Positions 1 through 6,933 of a stretch of DNA of 16,160 nt are shown in pieces. Numbering within the stretch: the first letter of the stretch is position 1; every line of letters starts with the position of its first letter. Made by a program: the position numbers and the translations under genes. The notes under the pieces were generated by a model, which was given only the letters and a program-made list of their open reading frames with translations, searched no databases and had not been told where the DNA came from. The stretch covers positions 1 through 16,160 of the forward strand of contig JACDAG010000359.1 in assembly GCA_013695565.1 (NCBI GenBank), read 5' to 3'. Source of the DNA: Bradyrhizobium sp. Lineage in GTDB: Bacteria; Pseudomonadota; Alphaproteobacteria; Rhizobiales; Xanthobacteraceae.

Positions 1-1011
1 CAGCACCACGGAGCCAAAGGTGTTGGTCGAATCGGTGATCTGCAACAGGCCCGGGCCGTTGCCGTCGCTGATGTTGCCCGCAATCGCCAGCGTGAAGCCG
101 TTGGCATCGATACTGCCGCCAGCGGCATTGAGCTTGAAGTCATTGTTGAAGATCAGGCCGGCAGCCCCGGCCTGGAACGCGCCATTGTCGAGCGTCACCG
201 TCGCGTTACCGATCGAACTGGCGTTGGTCGCCTTCACGCGGGCGTCGGTCACAATAAGTGCTTGGGACAAGGTATTGGCGCCGGAAAGCACGGCGGTACC
301 GAACCCCCCGGAGGAATCGGTGATGTTCAAGAAGGCGCCGAGAGCGACGTCGTTGATGACACCGGACAGCTTGAGGACCGTGCCGTTGACATCGATCGTT
401 CCGCCCGCCCCGGTGACGGTAAAATTGTTGGCGAAGGTCAGGTCGCTCGCGCCATTGACCTGGAACGTGCCGCCGTTCATCAGCACCAGGCCGGTGCCGA
501 CCGAATTGGCGTTGGTGACCTGCACCGTGCCGGCCGAGATGAACGTGCCGCCAGTATAGCTATTGCTGCCCGCCAGGATCAGCGTGCTCGCTCCCGATTG
601 CTGCACCCCGGCGCCCGCACCCGCGATATTGTTGAAAATGCCGATGAACTGGCCGGCACTGGCATTGTTGGTGATGCCACCGCCCGCGCTGAAGGTAACG
701 CTCGAACCGCTGATGGAAAACGATTGCGCGTTGGCGTTGAAGGTCCAGGAATCGGGCGCAATTCCGGCACTTACGTTGACGGTGTCCGTGCCGCCGGTGT
801 CGAAAACGGCCGACTGACCGGCCGCAATCGGCGCTGTGGCGGGAGTCCATTCGGAGTCGGTGTTGTAATCGCCCGTCGACGTGGTGCCGCCCCAGACGGA
901 TTGGGCGTGGACCGCCGGCACCGCCGCGAATGCCAGGCCACAGCCAAACAGCAGCACGGCCAAGCCTTGCCGCAGCCGCTTTTGCACGCCCGATGCCGGT
1001 CGAAGATGCAC
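1..1011 (-). CDS. Autotransporter-type secreted protein with tandem beta-strand repeats (N-terminal part, cut by window edge)
   Basis: An open minus-strand frame runs from just after an in-frame TAG at 1060-1062 to base 1 with no stop, so the C-terminal part lies outside the window. No ATG is available. The first usable starts are GTG at 1011 and GTG at 987, and neither has a strong Shine-Dalgarno. A Sec signal peptide is clear: basic stretch KRLRQG, hydrophobic AVLLFGCGLAFAAVPA, and cleavage after VHA. The mature part is rich in Gly, Thr, Ser and Asn, with motifs such as LILAGSNSYTGGTFISAGTV that are typical of autotransporter-associated beta-strand repeats. The unit recurs about every 95-96 residues: LAG near 576, LSG near 288 and VVL at 3. 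Each unit also carries GGxID.NG and ITDS. Such passengers form surface-exposed beta-helices. A C-terminal barrel is expected but not seen. Family is fairly certain; substrate or adhesin role is unknown. Confidence 0.8.
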   Translation of the reverse strand, partial: MHLRPASGVQKRLRQGLAVLLFGCGLAFAAVPAVHAQSVWGGTTSTGDYNTDSEWTPATAPIAAGQSAVFDTGGTDTVNVSAGIAPDSWTFNANAQSFSISGSSVTFSAGGGITNNASAGQFIGIFNNIAGAGAGVQQSGASTLILAGSNSYTGGTFISAGTVQVTNANSVGTGLVLMNGGTFQVNGASDLTFANNFTVTGAGGTIDVNGTVLKLSGVINDVALGAFLNITDSSGGFGTAVLSGANTLSQALIVTDARVKATNASSIGNATVTLDNGAFQAGAAGLIFNNDFKLNAAGGSIDANGFTLAIAGNISDGNGPGLLQITDSTNTFGSVVL

Positions 1012-1227
1012 GCCAAACCCCGTTCGCCTCAGCGCTCTCCGGCGCTGTCCGGGCTCAGCCTAGCATGGGGTCCACCCTAACAATTCCGGTTCCCTTGAAA
1101 TCCCTTGTTCCGTCACGCCAAAGAGGCGTTTTCCGATCACACTGTGGTAGCCCGGCAACGCTTATGGACCGCCGCCTCCCATTCAGCGCAAGATTTTGCA
1201 GCCCTGGGTTTTGGTCTGCGGAAACCT
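1012..1227. other. Intergenic stretch upstream of the autotransporter gene
   Basis: I see no convincing gene here. Short frames across it lack family signatures and overlap the repeat to the right. It presumably holds the promoter of the minus-strand autotransporter gene, but I cannot identify clear -35/-10 boxes. Confidence 0.4.
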
Positions 1228-1331
1228 GGAGCGTTTTCGAGCGAAGTGGATACCGGTTCGCGTGAAGAAAACGCGTTAAAATAAGAGTCTGGAGCTTCGG
1301 TTCTGATTCAATCAGAACCGATAATGCTCGA
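1228..1331. repeat. Dispersed intergenic palindromic repeat, two stem-loops, at the 3' end of the EamA gene
   Basis: Two adjacent inverted repeats are visible. The first has outer arms gcgttttc (1231-1238) and gaaaacgc (1267-1274), with inner pairing gcgaa (1241-1245) with ttcgc (1257-1261). The second is a perfect 10-bp stem, cggttctgat (1298-1307) with atcagaaccg (1311-1320), flanked by gagc (1292-1295) and gctc (1326-1329). I recognise this sequence type as a common multicopy intergenic element of Bradyrhizobium and Rhodopseudomonas; copy number here is unverified. It ends 6 bases beyond the EamA stop codon and may help end or stabilise that transcript. Confidence 0.75.
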
Positions 1332-1337
1332 GGCAAA

Positions 1338-2381
1338 TCAGGCGTTGGGGGAGGATTCGGCAGCCACCGTCAGCAGCTGCGATCGCCGCACCCGCTCACG
1401 ATGCGCGGTGTAGAGGCCGCTGGCGACGATGAAGGCCGCGCCCGTCACAGTGAAGACGTCAGGAACTTCGCCGAACACCAGAAAGCCGAGGATGCTGACC
1501 CACAGCAATTGCGTGTAGGAAAACGGCGCCAGCACCGAGGCGTCGGCATAACGGAACGCCAGCACCACGATCCACTGTCCCGCGGTCGAAGCGACGCCGA
1601 TGAAGATGCCGAAGGCGATGTCCTGCCAGCTCGGCGTCACCCAGACGAACGGCACCAGCGCCGAGAGGATGCAGACGCCCGCGATCGACGAATAGGTCAT
1701 CACGGTGATGGCGCGCTCGGTGCCGCTCATCATCCGCGTCATGATCAGCGTGCAGGCCCAGGCCAGCGCCGAGACCAGCGGAAAGAACGCCGCGGGATGA
1801 AACGCACCGGTGCCCGGCCGCAGGATGATGATGACCCCGATCAGGCCGACGCCGGTCGCGATCCATCGGCGCATGCCGACCTTCTCGTTGAGGAATACGA
1901 TCGACAACGCGGTGACGATGAGCGGCGCGACGAAGCCGGTGGCGGAGGCTTCCGCGATCGGCAGGTATCGCAGGCCGGAGATGAAGAACAGCGACGAAGC
2001 CAACACCGTCACGCCGCGCATCAATTGCAGGCCCGGCCGTTTGGTCGGCAGCGCAAACAGCGGCGAGCCCGGCAGCATCGCCGGCGTCATGATCAATGCG
2101 AACACCACGAACCGGATCCACGCGATCTCGATTGAGGGCAGCGTCGCGGACAGATATTTCGCCGTCACATCGGAGATGCCGAGGAAGACCGTCGACGCCA
2201 GGATCAACGCGATGCCCTTGAACGGACGATCGGCGCGCGCAGGCGCTTTGGGGGTGGAGTATTTCTTCTCGGGCAACGGCAATGGAGCGCTGTCCAGCCT
2301 TGCGGCTGCGGCGGGAGGCGGTGTCAAGGCAATCTCAAAGGCAGAAATGATCGAATCGGGTGAGGCTCTAAAAAACGCCAT
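1338..2381 (-). CDS. EamA/DMT-family drug/metabolite exporter
   Basis: A 347-residue inner-membrane protein of the drug/metabolite transporter superfamily. Two EamA repeats of five helices each are visible. The first spans about residues 57-190 and ends in the typical LNEKVGMRRW...GVIIILRPG pattern. The second spans about 198-327 and ends in FGEVPD..TVTGAAFIVASGLY. About 50 proline- and alanine-rich residues precede the first helix and are probably cytoplasmic. ATG at 2381 is chosen because the frame upstream to 2525 codes for a basic, low-quality stretch; no good Shine-Dalgarno precedes 2381, so the start is moderately sure. Family members export amino acids, metabolites or drugs. Nothing here fixes the substrate, and the gene appears monocistronic. 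Confidence 0.88.
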   Translation of the reverse strand: MAFFRASPDSIISAFEIALTPPPAAAARLDSAPLPLPEKKYSTPKAPARADRPFKGIALILASTVFLGISDVTAKYLSATLPSIEIAWIRFVVFALIMTPAMLPGSPLFALPTKRPGLQLMRGVTVLASSLFFISGLRYLPIAEASATGFVAPLIVTALSIVFLNEKVGMRRWIATGVGLIGVIIILRPGTGAFHPAAFFPLVSALAWACTLIMTRMMSGTERAITVMTYSSIAGVCILSALVPFVWVTPSWQDIAFGIFIGVASTAGQWIVVLAFRYADASVLAPFSYTQLLWVSILGFLVFGEVPDVFTVTGAAFIVASGLYTAHRERVRRSQLLTVAAESSPNA

Positions 2382-2570
2382 TTGGGTCGGAACAACAAGG
2401 TCCGATAAAGGGATGCGGATATGCGTTGATTGCGCGCAAGCGGCACGCCGCGGCAGCGTCACGCGATTGAAACACTTTGTTAAGAACTGTGTCGCGCTGC
2501 AGCGCCGCGCTCGTCCTGAGAGCATGACTCAAAAAACCAGATCAATGAGCTAGCGCTATATACCGAACGT
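2382..2570. other. Intergenic region upstream of the EamA gene
   Basis: The stretch probably contains the EamA promoter (minus strand). An in-frame extension of the EamA frame up to 2525 exists, but its arginine- and cysteine-rich sequence does not look like protein. No clear promoter boxes or operators were found. Confidence 0.35.
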
Positions 2571-2659
2571 CGTCATGCCCGGCCTTGTGCCGGGCATCCA
2601 CGTCTTGGCTTCCATTAAGCAAGAAGACGTGGATGGCCGGGACAAGCCCGGCCATGACG
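2571..2659. repeat. Dispersed palindromic repeat downstream of the aldo/keto reductase
   Basis: Two 36-base arms (2571-2606 and 2624-2659) are complementary except at four positions and are separated by 17 bases. Each arm also folds by itself into a perfect 9-bp hairpin around a five-base loop: 2575-2597, and 2633-2655 on the opposite strand. The sequence type (cgtcatg...ccggg...catccacgtc) is a well-known multicopy intergenic repeat of Bradyrhizobium. It ends 7 bases beyond the stop codon of the aldo/keto reductase gene. Copy number was not checked. Confidence 0.8.
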
Positions 2660-2666
2660 AAACAGA

Positions 2667-3509
2667 CTACAGCATCGGCAGGCCGCGCGGCTTCGGGCCG
2701 CGTGGAAAGGCGCTGTCGAGGGCTTCGATCTCGCTGGCGCTCAGTTTCAATTCTCCCGCGGCGGCATTGTCCGCGGCATGTTCCGCGCTCGCGGCTTTCG
2801 GAATGGCTAACACGGCCGGGATGCGCGTGAGAAACGCGAGCGCGACCTGATGTGCGGTGACGCGATGCGCATCGGCGACCGCCTGCATCGCCTGGCCTTC
2901 CCTGCTGTGCGACGACGGAAAATCATTATGACCGAACGGCGAATAGGCGACGACGGCGACACCATGCCGCTCGCACCACGGGATCACCGCGTGCTCGATC
3001 GCGCGCTCCTGCAGATGATAGAGCACTTGATTGCAGGCGATCTTGCCCTCGCCTGCTACCGCCAGCAATTCGTTGAGGTCATCGGTATCGAAATTGCTGA
3101 CGCCCCAGGAGCGGATTTTTCCGGCCGCGATCAATTCATCGAATGCTGCCACGGTGTCTGCAAGCGGATAGGATCCGCGCCAGTGCAAGAGATAGCAATC
3201 GAGCCGGTCGGTCTTCAGCCGTTTCAGCGACCGCTCGCACGCCGAAATGGTGCCGCGCCGCGAGGCGTTGCTCGGTAGCACCTTGGAGACGAGATAAAGA
3301 TCCTCGCGCTTGCCGCCCGCGATCGCATCCGCGATCACCAACTCCGCATCGCCGTACATCTCCGCGGTGTCGATGTGGGTCATGCCGAGCTCGATGCCGC
3401 GCCGTAGCGCCGCCACCGCGCCCGTGCGGTCGCCGCGATCGATGTACCAGGTGCCCTGCCCGATCACGGACACTTCCGGGCCTTTGACGCCGAATTTTTT
3501 CTGTTTCAA
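2667..3509 (-). CDS. Aldo/keto reductase family oxidoreductase
   Basis: A 280-residue NADPH-dependent (beta/alpha)8-barrel reductase. The AKR tetrad is visible: Asp47 and Tyr52 in HIDTAEMYG, Lys76 in LVSKV and His109 in YLLHW. The later motifs WGVSNFD, CNQVLYHL, VVAYSPFG and AIPKAAS match the family, the last lying in the cofactor phosphate-binding region. The start is TTG at 3509, not ATG. It is supported by GAGG (3515-3518) five bases upstream and by MKQKKFGVKGPEVSVIGQGT being a normal AKR N-terminus. The Shine-Dalgarno overlaps the TGA of the upstream LysR gene (3517-3519), so the pair is very likely cotranscribed and translationally coupled. Substrate is unknown; the adjacent regulator suggests inducible handling of an aldehyde or ketone. 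Confidence 0.9.
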   Translation of the reverse strand: MKQKKFGVKGPEVSVIGQGTWYIDRGDRTGAVAALRRGIELGMTHIDTAEMYGDAELVIADAIAGGKREDLYLVSKVLPSNASRRGTISACERSLKRLKTDRLDCYLLHWRGSYPLADTVAAFDELIAAGKIRSWGVSNFDTDDLNELLAVAGEGKIACNQVLYHLQERAIEHAVIPWCERHGVAVVAYSPFGHNDFPSSHSREGQAMQAVADAHRVTAHQVALAFLTRIPAVLAIPKAASAEHAADNAAAGELKLSASEIEALDSAFPRGPKPRGLPML

Positions 3510-3514
3510 GATCG

Positions 3515-3518
3515 CCTC
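3515..3518 (-). promoter_or_regulatory. Ribosome binding site GAGG fixing a TTG start
   Basis: GAGG reads on the minus strand five bases before the TTG at 3509 and shares bases with the TGA stop of the LysR gene. It decides the start of the aldo/keto reductase and suggests termination-reinitiation coupling. Confidence 0.6.
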
Positions 3519-4146
3519 AACTTCTGATGACGCCGACCAGACGCGGGCGGCGATGGGTCGCGAGCGCGTTGCCAGCCGGCAAAGCGCGCAGCCAGTTGCG
3601 GAAGCTGACGATCTCGGGACAATCCGCGGTGCCTTCAGGCGCCATCAGCCAATCGCCCAAACCCGTTCCCTCATCGACGCGGTCGCAGCGATAGCCGGGA
3701 TGGTGGCCAAGACCGCGCGAAATCAACGCATCGACCTTGCCCTCGGTCAGTTCGTGCAAGCCGGCGGGCTGCAGCACCCGCAAACCGATTTCCGCATGCG
3801 ATGCACGAAACTCCGCCAGCTCGAGGCGGCGCAGGTCAAAAACGCCGTGGACCCCGAGCTGCAGCTGCGCCGCGCCCGCCGGTTTCAACCGTACGGTCGC
3901 ATCAGCGATAAGGCGAAAGCCGTCGGATATCTCCGGCAGATAGGCCTGGCCGGCCACGGTCAGGATCAGTTGCTTATGCAGCCGCTCGAACAGGCGTACG
4001 CCGAGGCGCACCTCCAGCGCCTTCACCTGCTGCCCCACGGCGGCAGGTGTCACATGCAATTCGTGCGCGGCCAGCTTGAAGCTGAGATGCCGCGCGGCGG
4101 CTTCAAACGCGCGGAGCGCATTGAGGGGTGGCAGGCTGTAAGTCAT
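3517..4146 (-). CDS. LysR-type transcriptional regulator (GcvA-like) with shortened effector domain
   Basis: A 209-residue protein. Residues 1-65 are a complete LysR winged helix-turn-helix of the GcvA type (LPPLNALRAFEAAARHLSF, then HVTPAAVGQQVKALE). Residues 96-158 resemble the start of the substrate-binding effector domain (FRASHAEIGLRVLQ...EGKVDALISRGLGHHPGYRCDR). The sequence then passes at about residues 159-165 into a tail (WLMAPEGTADCPEIVSFRNWL) that matches the very end of normal GcvA-like proteins. Family members are about 300 residues, so roughly 100 central effector residues appear to be missing in frame. ATG at 4146 has GGGGG five bases upstream. It is upstream of, and probably cotranscribed with, the aldo/keto reductase, and divergent from the VOC gene, a usual LysR target position. 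It may be a real short variant or a decayed regulator. Confidence 0.82.
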   Translation of the reverse strand: MTYSLPPLNALRAFEAAARHLSFKLAAHELHVTPAAVGQQVKALEVRLGVRLFERLHKQLILTVAGQAYLPEISDGFRLIADATVRLKPAGAAQLQLGVHGVFDLRRLELAEFRASHAEIGLRVLQPAGLHELTEGKVDALISRGLGHHPGYRCDRVDEGTGLGDWLMAPEGTADCPEIVSFRNWLRALPAGNALATHRRPRLVGVIRS

Positions 4147-4275
4147 CGCGCCCCCAGTTTGACACCGACAGGTGACAGCCTTGCAATAGATTTTCTTGGG
4201 CGTGACCGAAGGAACTATGCTTTGCGCCGGATTGATGTCCCCGGTTACGGTCGCCTCACAACGTCCGGAGATCCC
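4147..4275. promoter_or_regulatory. Divergent promoter region between the LysR and VOC genes
   Basis: These 129 bases separate divergent starts and should contain both promoters and any LysR operator. A short dyad cacc-gaca-ggtg is visible at the LysR-proximal side, and TTCTTG..17..TATGCT could form a weak plus-strand promoter. Neither is strong evidence. Confidence 0.4.
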
Positions 4276-5145
4276 ATGCCTCGCCGATTAGATCATCTCG
4301 TCATTTGCGTCCACGATCTGGCAAAGGCCGCGCTGGATTGGCAGAAGCTCGGCTTTAGCCTGACGCCGACCGGCGTCCATCCCTTTGGGACCAGCAACCG
4401 CCTGGCCATGTTCGGGAACAATTTTCTGGAGCTGCTGGCCGTCACCGATACGGCCGCGGTGCCGCCAGCCGCGCCCGGCCATTTCAGCTTCGCCGCCCAC
4501 AACCAGGATTTTCTTCGAACCGGCGAAGGAATGTCGATGCTGGCCTTGCACAGCACCGACTCCCATGCCGAAGCGGCGCGCTTCAACGCGGCTGACATCG
4601 GCGCCTATGCGCCATTTGATTTTGGCCGGGATGCGATGCTCCCGGGTGGCGGCGTGGCGCGCGTCGGATTTTCACTGGCGTTTGCCACCGATCCCGCGAT
4701 GCCCGGGATCGCCTTCTTCACCTGCCAGCAACGTCATCCGCCGGAACTGTTCTGGAAGACGGAATACCAGCAGCATCCCAACGGCGCCTTGCGCGTGGTC
4801 GAGGTCGTGATGTCGGCGCTGGAGCCGGCGCAGCACCGCGCGTTCCTCGAACACCTCACGGAGGGTGCCGCCGAGCTTGTGCCCGGGCGATTGACGGTCG
4901 GCGAGCGCGGCGATGGGATCACCGTGCTCGGCCCGTCCGAAATGGCGCGCCGGTTGCCGAGTTGCGCGGCCGGTGGTTCGCCACGCTTTTGCGCGGCGCG
5001 GCTGGCGGTCAGCGATCTCGATGCGACCAACCGGGTTTTGCAAAATAATGGTGTCGCGTTCGAGGTCATCGACGCTGCGTTGCTGATTCCGCCCGCCGCA
5101 TCGCATGGCCTGGCGCTGGAATTCGTCGAACAGAAGGCAATCTGA
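4276..5145 (+). CDS. Glyoxalase-like (VOC superfamily) protein
   Basis: A 289-residue protein beginning MPRRLDHLVICVHDLAKAAL, the typical opening beta-alpha unit of a vicinal-oxygen-chelate fold with a metal-type histidine at position 7. The first module shows FGNNFLELLAV and the second continues to LALEFVEQ near the end, so two VOC-like modules fit the length. It best fits the Pfam glyoxalase-like group PF13468, of unassigned reaction. The ATG at 4276 has CGGAG five bases upstream. The frame is open far to the left (3310) only because it shadows the LysR gene on the other strand. Its TGA abuts the ATG of the next gene with no spacer, so the two are cotranscribed and probably coupled. Reaction and substrate are unknown. 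Confidence 0.85.
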   Translation: MPRRLDHLVICVHDLAKAALDWQKLGFSLTPTGVHPFGTSNRLAMFGNNFLELLAVTDTAAVPPAAPGHFSFAAHNQDFLRTGEGMSMLALHSTDSHAEAARFNAADIGAYAPFDFGRDAMLPGGGVARVGFSLAFATDPAMPGIAFFTCQQRHPPELFWKTEYQQHPNGALRVVEVVMSALEPAQHRAFLEHLTEGAAELVPGRLTVGERGDGITVLGPSEMARRLPSCAAGGSPRFCAARLAVSDLDATNRVLQNNGVAFEVIDAALLIPPAASHGLALEFVEQKAI

Positions 5146-5820
5146 ATGGCCCCGATCCATCCCTTTTACGAGCAGCATCGCGGTGCCATGGAGGCCGCCA
5201 TGCGCCATCGCCTCGACCTTGCCGAGGCAATGTTGTGCGAGCGCGCGCATCTCACCGATATTGACGGGATCAGGCAGGAGGTGATGGACGAATTCGAATT
5301 CGTGCTGACCCAAATGCCCTATGTCGGAGGCGCGGCAAGTCGTATGAGCGATTTCTTCATGCGTCTCATGGGCTTTATGGCCATCAGCCGGGTGCTCCGG
5401 CGGCACGGCGTGTCGCTGTCCGTGATCGGCGAAATCGAGCGGGAAACCTACAAGGCGCAATTGCTCACCGTGCCCGAAGCGGAACGTCTCGCCTCGGGGC
5501 GTCACTTCATGTCGCCGGAGAATCAGGCTTTGTTGCGCGAGCAGGCCATAAAAAGCATTCGACAAGAATTTCCGGAAGATTTCGTCTACGATTTCGTCGA
5601 GCCGGGCTTAGAGGACAAGTTTGAATTCGGCATCGACTACAAAGGTTGCGGCTTTTGCAAATTCGCGGCTCGCCATGGCGACAAGGAAATCCTTTCGAAC
5701 ATTTGCGGGCTTGATTTCGACGCCTATGCAACGCAAGGCATCCATTTGGCAAGGACACAAACACTGGCTGGCGGCGCAAGCCATTGCAATTTCCGGTTTT
5801 CGCGGATGCCGTCGTCATAG
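5146..5820 (+). CDS. L-2-amino-thiazoline-4-carboxylic acid hydrolase family protein
   Basis: A 224-residue protein that I place in the ATC hydrolase family (PF14196). The known member opens the thiazoline ring of L-ATC on the way to L-cysteine. Supporting features are a helical N-terminal half (about 15-140), then EDFVYDFVEPG and the Cys-rich C-terminal block FGIDYKGCGFCKF (Cys168, Cys171), ICGLDF (Cys187) and GGASHCNFRF (Cys214), with the final Cys before NFRF characteristic of the family. The start ATG directly follows the TGA of the VOC gene, with GAAGG eight bases upstream. The physiological substrate cannot be read from sequence; many family members are uncharacterised and may not act on ATC. 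Confidence 0.8.
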   Translation: MAPIHPFYEQHRGAMEAAMRHRLDLAEAMLCERAHLTDIDGIRQEVMDEFEFVLTQMPYVGGAASRMSDFFMRLMGFMAISRVLRRHGVSLSVIGEIERETYKAQLLTVPEAERLASGRHFMSPENQALLREQAIKSIRQEFPEDFVYDFVEPGLEDKFEFGIDYKGCGFCKFAARHGDKEILSNICGLDFDAYATQGIHLARTQTLAGGASHCNFRFSRMPSS

Positions 5821-5827
5821 GACGACG
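5810..5827. terminator. Hairpin between convergent stop codons (possible bidirectional terminator)
   Basis: Arms cgtcgtc (5810-5816) and gacgacg (5821-5827) form a perfect 7-bp stem with loop atag. It spans the stop codon of the hydrolase gene, just before the stop of the converging SMP-30 gene. There is no T-run on either side, so termination is only suggested. Confidence 0.3.
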
Positions 5828-5829
5828 CG

Positions 5830-6705
5830 CTAGCTGTTCAGGACGCTGATATCCGCCACCAGCACGGTGCCGGTTACCGACTCCGTGATGTAGAGCCGAT
5901 CGCTGTTGCCGCCGCCGATCGCGACATTGGTGCAGCTTTGCCCCGCGCAGGATTTGATCCGGGCAATGCATTCGCCATTGGGCGCGAATACGAAGACATG
6001 CCCCAGCGACGCGTGCGCGACGAACAAGCGGCCGGCCTTGTCCATCGTCATGCCGTCAGGGCCGCTCGGGCCGAACATCGAACAGAAGCGGCCGACTTTG
6101 GAGACGCTGCCATCTTCCATGAACGGCATGCGCCAGACCGCATTGTCGCGGGTCATCGCGACGAACAGCACGGCTTCCTGCGGGTCCAGCACCAGACCGT
6201 TGGGACTGATGCCGGTATCGATCAGGCAATCGAGCTTGCCGCTGGCGCCGAGGCGATACACCCGCCCGGTCGGATCGTGCAGCCCGGTCTGTCCCTGATC
6301 GGTGAAATAGATATCGCCATTGGTAGCGAGATGCAGGTCGTTGCAGCCTTTGAAGGATTCCGAATTGCGCGATGTCAGGATTTTCTGCATCCGCCCTGCC
6401 CGCGCATCCAGCTCCATGATGCCGTGGCGGTAGTCGGCGACGAGAATACGCCCGTCGCGCGCAATCTTGAGGCCATTAGGCCAGCCGTCATATTCGACGA
6501 CCAGCGACCATTTCCTGTCCGGCGTGATCTTGAAGATACGCCCAAAGGGAATGTCGAGGACGTAGAGATTGCCTGACGCGTCGAAGGACGGGCCCTCGAT
6601 GAAGCAATCGGTCATCGCGCCCGGCCGGTTGGCGTCGGCCCATTCGGTGCGCACCTTGCGACGGAATTCGTCGGGCATAGCCGAGAATATCTCGGTTTGA
6701 ATCAA
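5830..6705 (-). CDS. SMP-30/gluconolactonase-like lactonase
   Basis: A 291-residue six-bladed beta-propeller hydrolase of the SMP-30/gluconolactonase/LRE family, which opens sugar or other lactones with one divalent metal. The expected metal and substrate residues are visible: Glu37 (CFIEGPSFD), Asn122 (KGCNDLHL), Asn169 (GISPNGLVL) and Asp217 (GPDGMTMD). Blade motifs such as GDIYFTDQG and GRLFVAHA recur. The start taken is TTG at 6705 (IQTEIFSAMPDEF follows), because related proteins start about nine residues before MPDEF and a stop lies upstream at 6742-6744. ATG at 6678 is the alternative. The stop is nine bases from the converging hydrolase gene. A dyad upstream (6743-6765) may be an operator. 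The substrate is unknown. Confidence 0.88.
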   Translation of the reverse strand: MIQTEIFSAMPDEFRRKVRTEWADANRPGAMTDCFIEGPSFDASGNLYVLDIPFGRIFKITPDRKWSLVVEYDGWPNGLKIARDGRILVADYRHGIMELDARAGRMQKILTSRNSESFKGCNDLHLATNGDIYFTDQGQTGLHDPTGRVYRLGASGKLDCLIDTGISPNGLVLDPQEAVLFVAMTRDNAVWRMPFMEDGSVSKVGRFCSMFGPSGPDGMTMDKAGRLFVAHASLGHVFVFAPNGECIARIKSCAGQSCTNVAIGGGNSDRLYITESVTGTVLVADISVLNS

Positions 6706-6742
6706 TCGTAGCGGGTTTCCAGATACATCATTTTCTTGGTTT

Positions 6743-6765
6743 CACCTGTGATGGCAGAACAGGTG
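6743..6765. promoter_or_regulatory. Inverted repeat upstream of the SMP-30 gene (possible operator)
   Basis: Perfect 7-base arms cacctgt (6743-6749) and acaggtg (6759-6765) are separated by nine bases, about 38-60 bases upstream of the TTG start. Size and spacing fit a dimeric regulator site; the regulator is unknown. Confidence 0.35.
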
Positions 6766-6806
6766 CACCATAGGGGATGTCATGATCGCCGTCGATTGGC
6801 CCTCCC

Positions 6807-6917
6807 CGTCATTGCGAGCCAACGGGTCGCGCGAATGCGCGCCCGATGACAGGCTCCGCGAAGCAGTCCAGAGTGGTGGGCGGGACTCTGGATTGCTTCG
6901 CTGCGCTCGCAATGACG
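6807..6917. repeat. Dispersed palindromic repeat downstream of nasC
   Basis: Outer arms cgtcattgcgagc (6807-6819) and its complement ending at 6917 enclose an inner 17-bp stem with one mismatch (6858-6874 with 6885-6901) and a 10-base loop. The left side carries an extra segment of about 38 bases (6820-6857), itself GC-palindromic (gggtcgcgc, then gcgcgccc). I recognise this as a common multicopy intergenic repeat of Bradyrhizobium. It ends 16 bases beyond the nasC stop codon. Confidence 0.8.
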
Positions 6918-6933
6918 TGGAAAAAGCGGCGGC

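Noticed and set aside
1055..1336. Minus-strand 93-residue frame over the repeat and gap
   Set aside because: Most of it translates the dispersed palindromic repeat, so it is not a credible protein.
3310..4275. N-terminal extension of the VOC frame to 3310
   Set aside because: It is antisense to the LysR and aldo/keto reductase genes; ATG 4276 has a good Shine-Dalgarno and the normal family N-terminus.
4672..5565. Minus-strand open frame (297 residues) opposite the VOC and hydrolase genes
   Set aside because: The plus-strand frames carry recognisable domains and Shine-Dalgarno sites; this frame has none.
6701..6730. Nine-codon minus-strand minigene (MMYLETRYD) overlapping the SMP-30 start
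   Set aside because: Too short to support without conservation or a Shine-Dalgarno; could be a chance frame.
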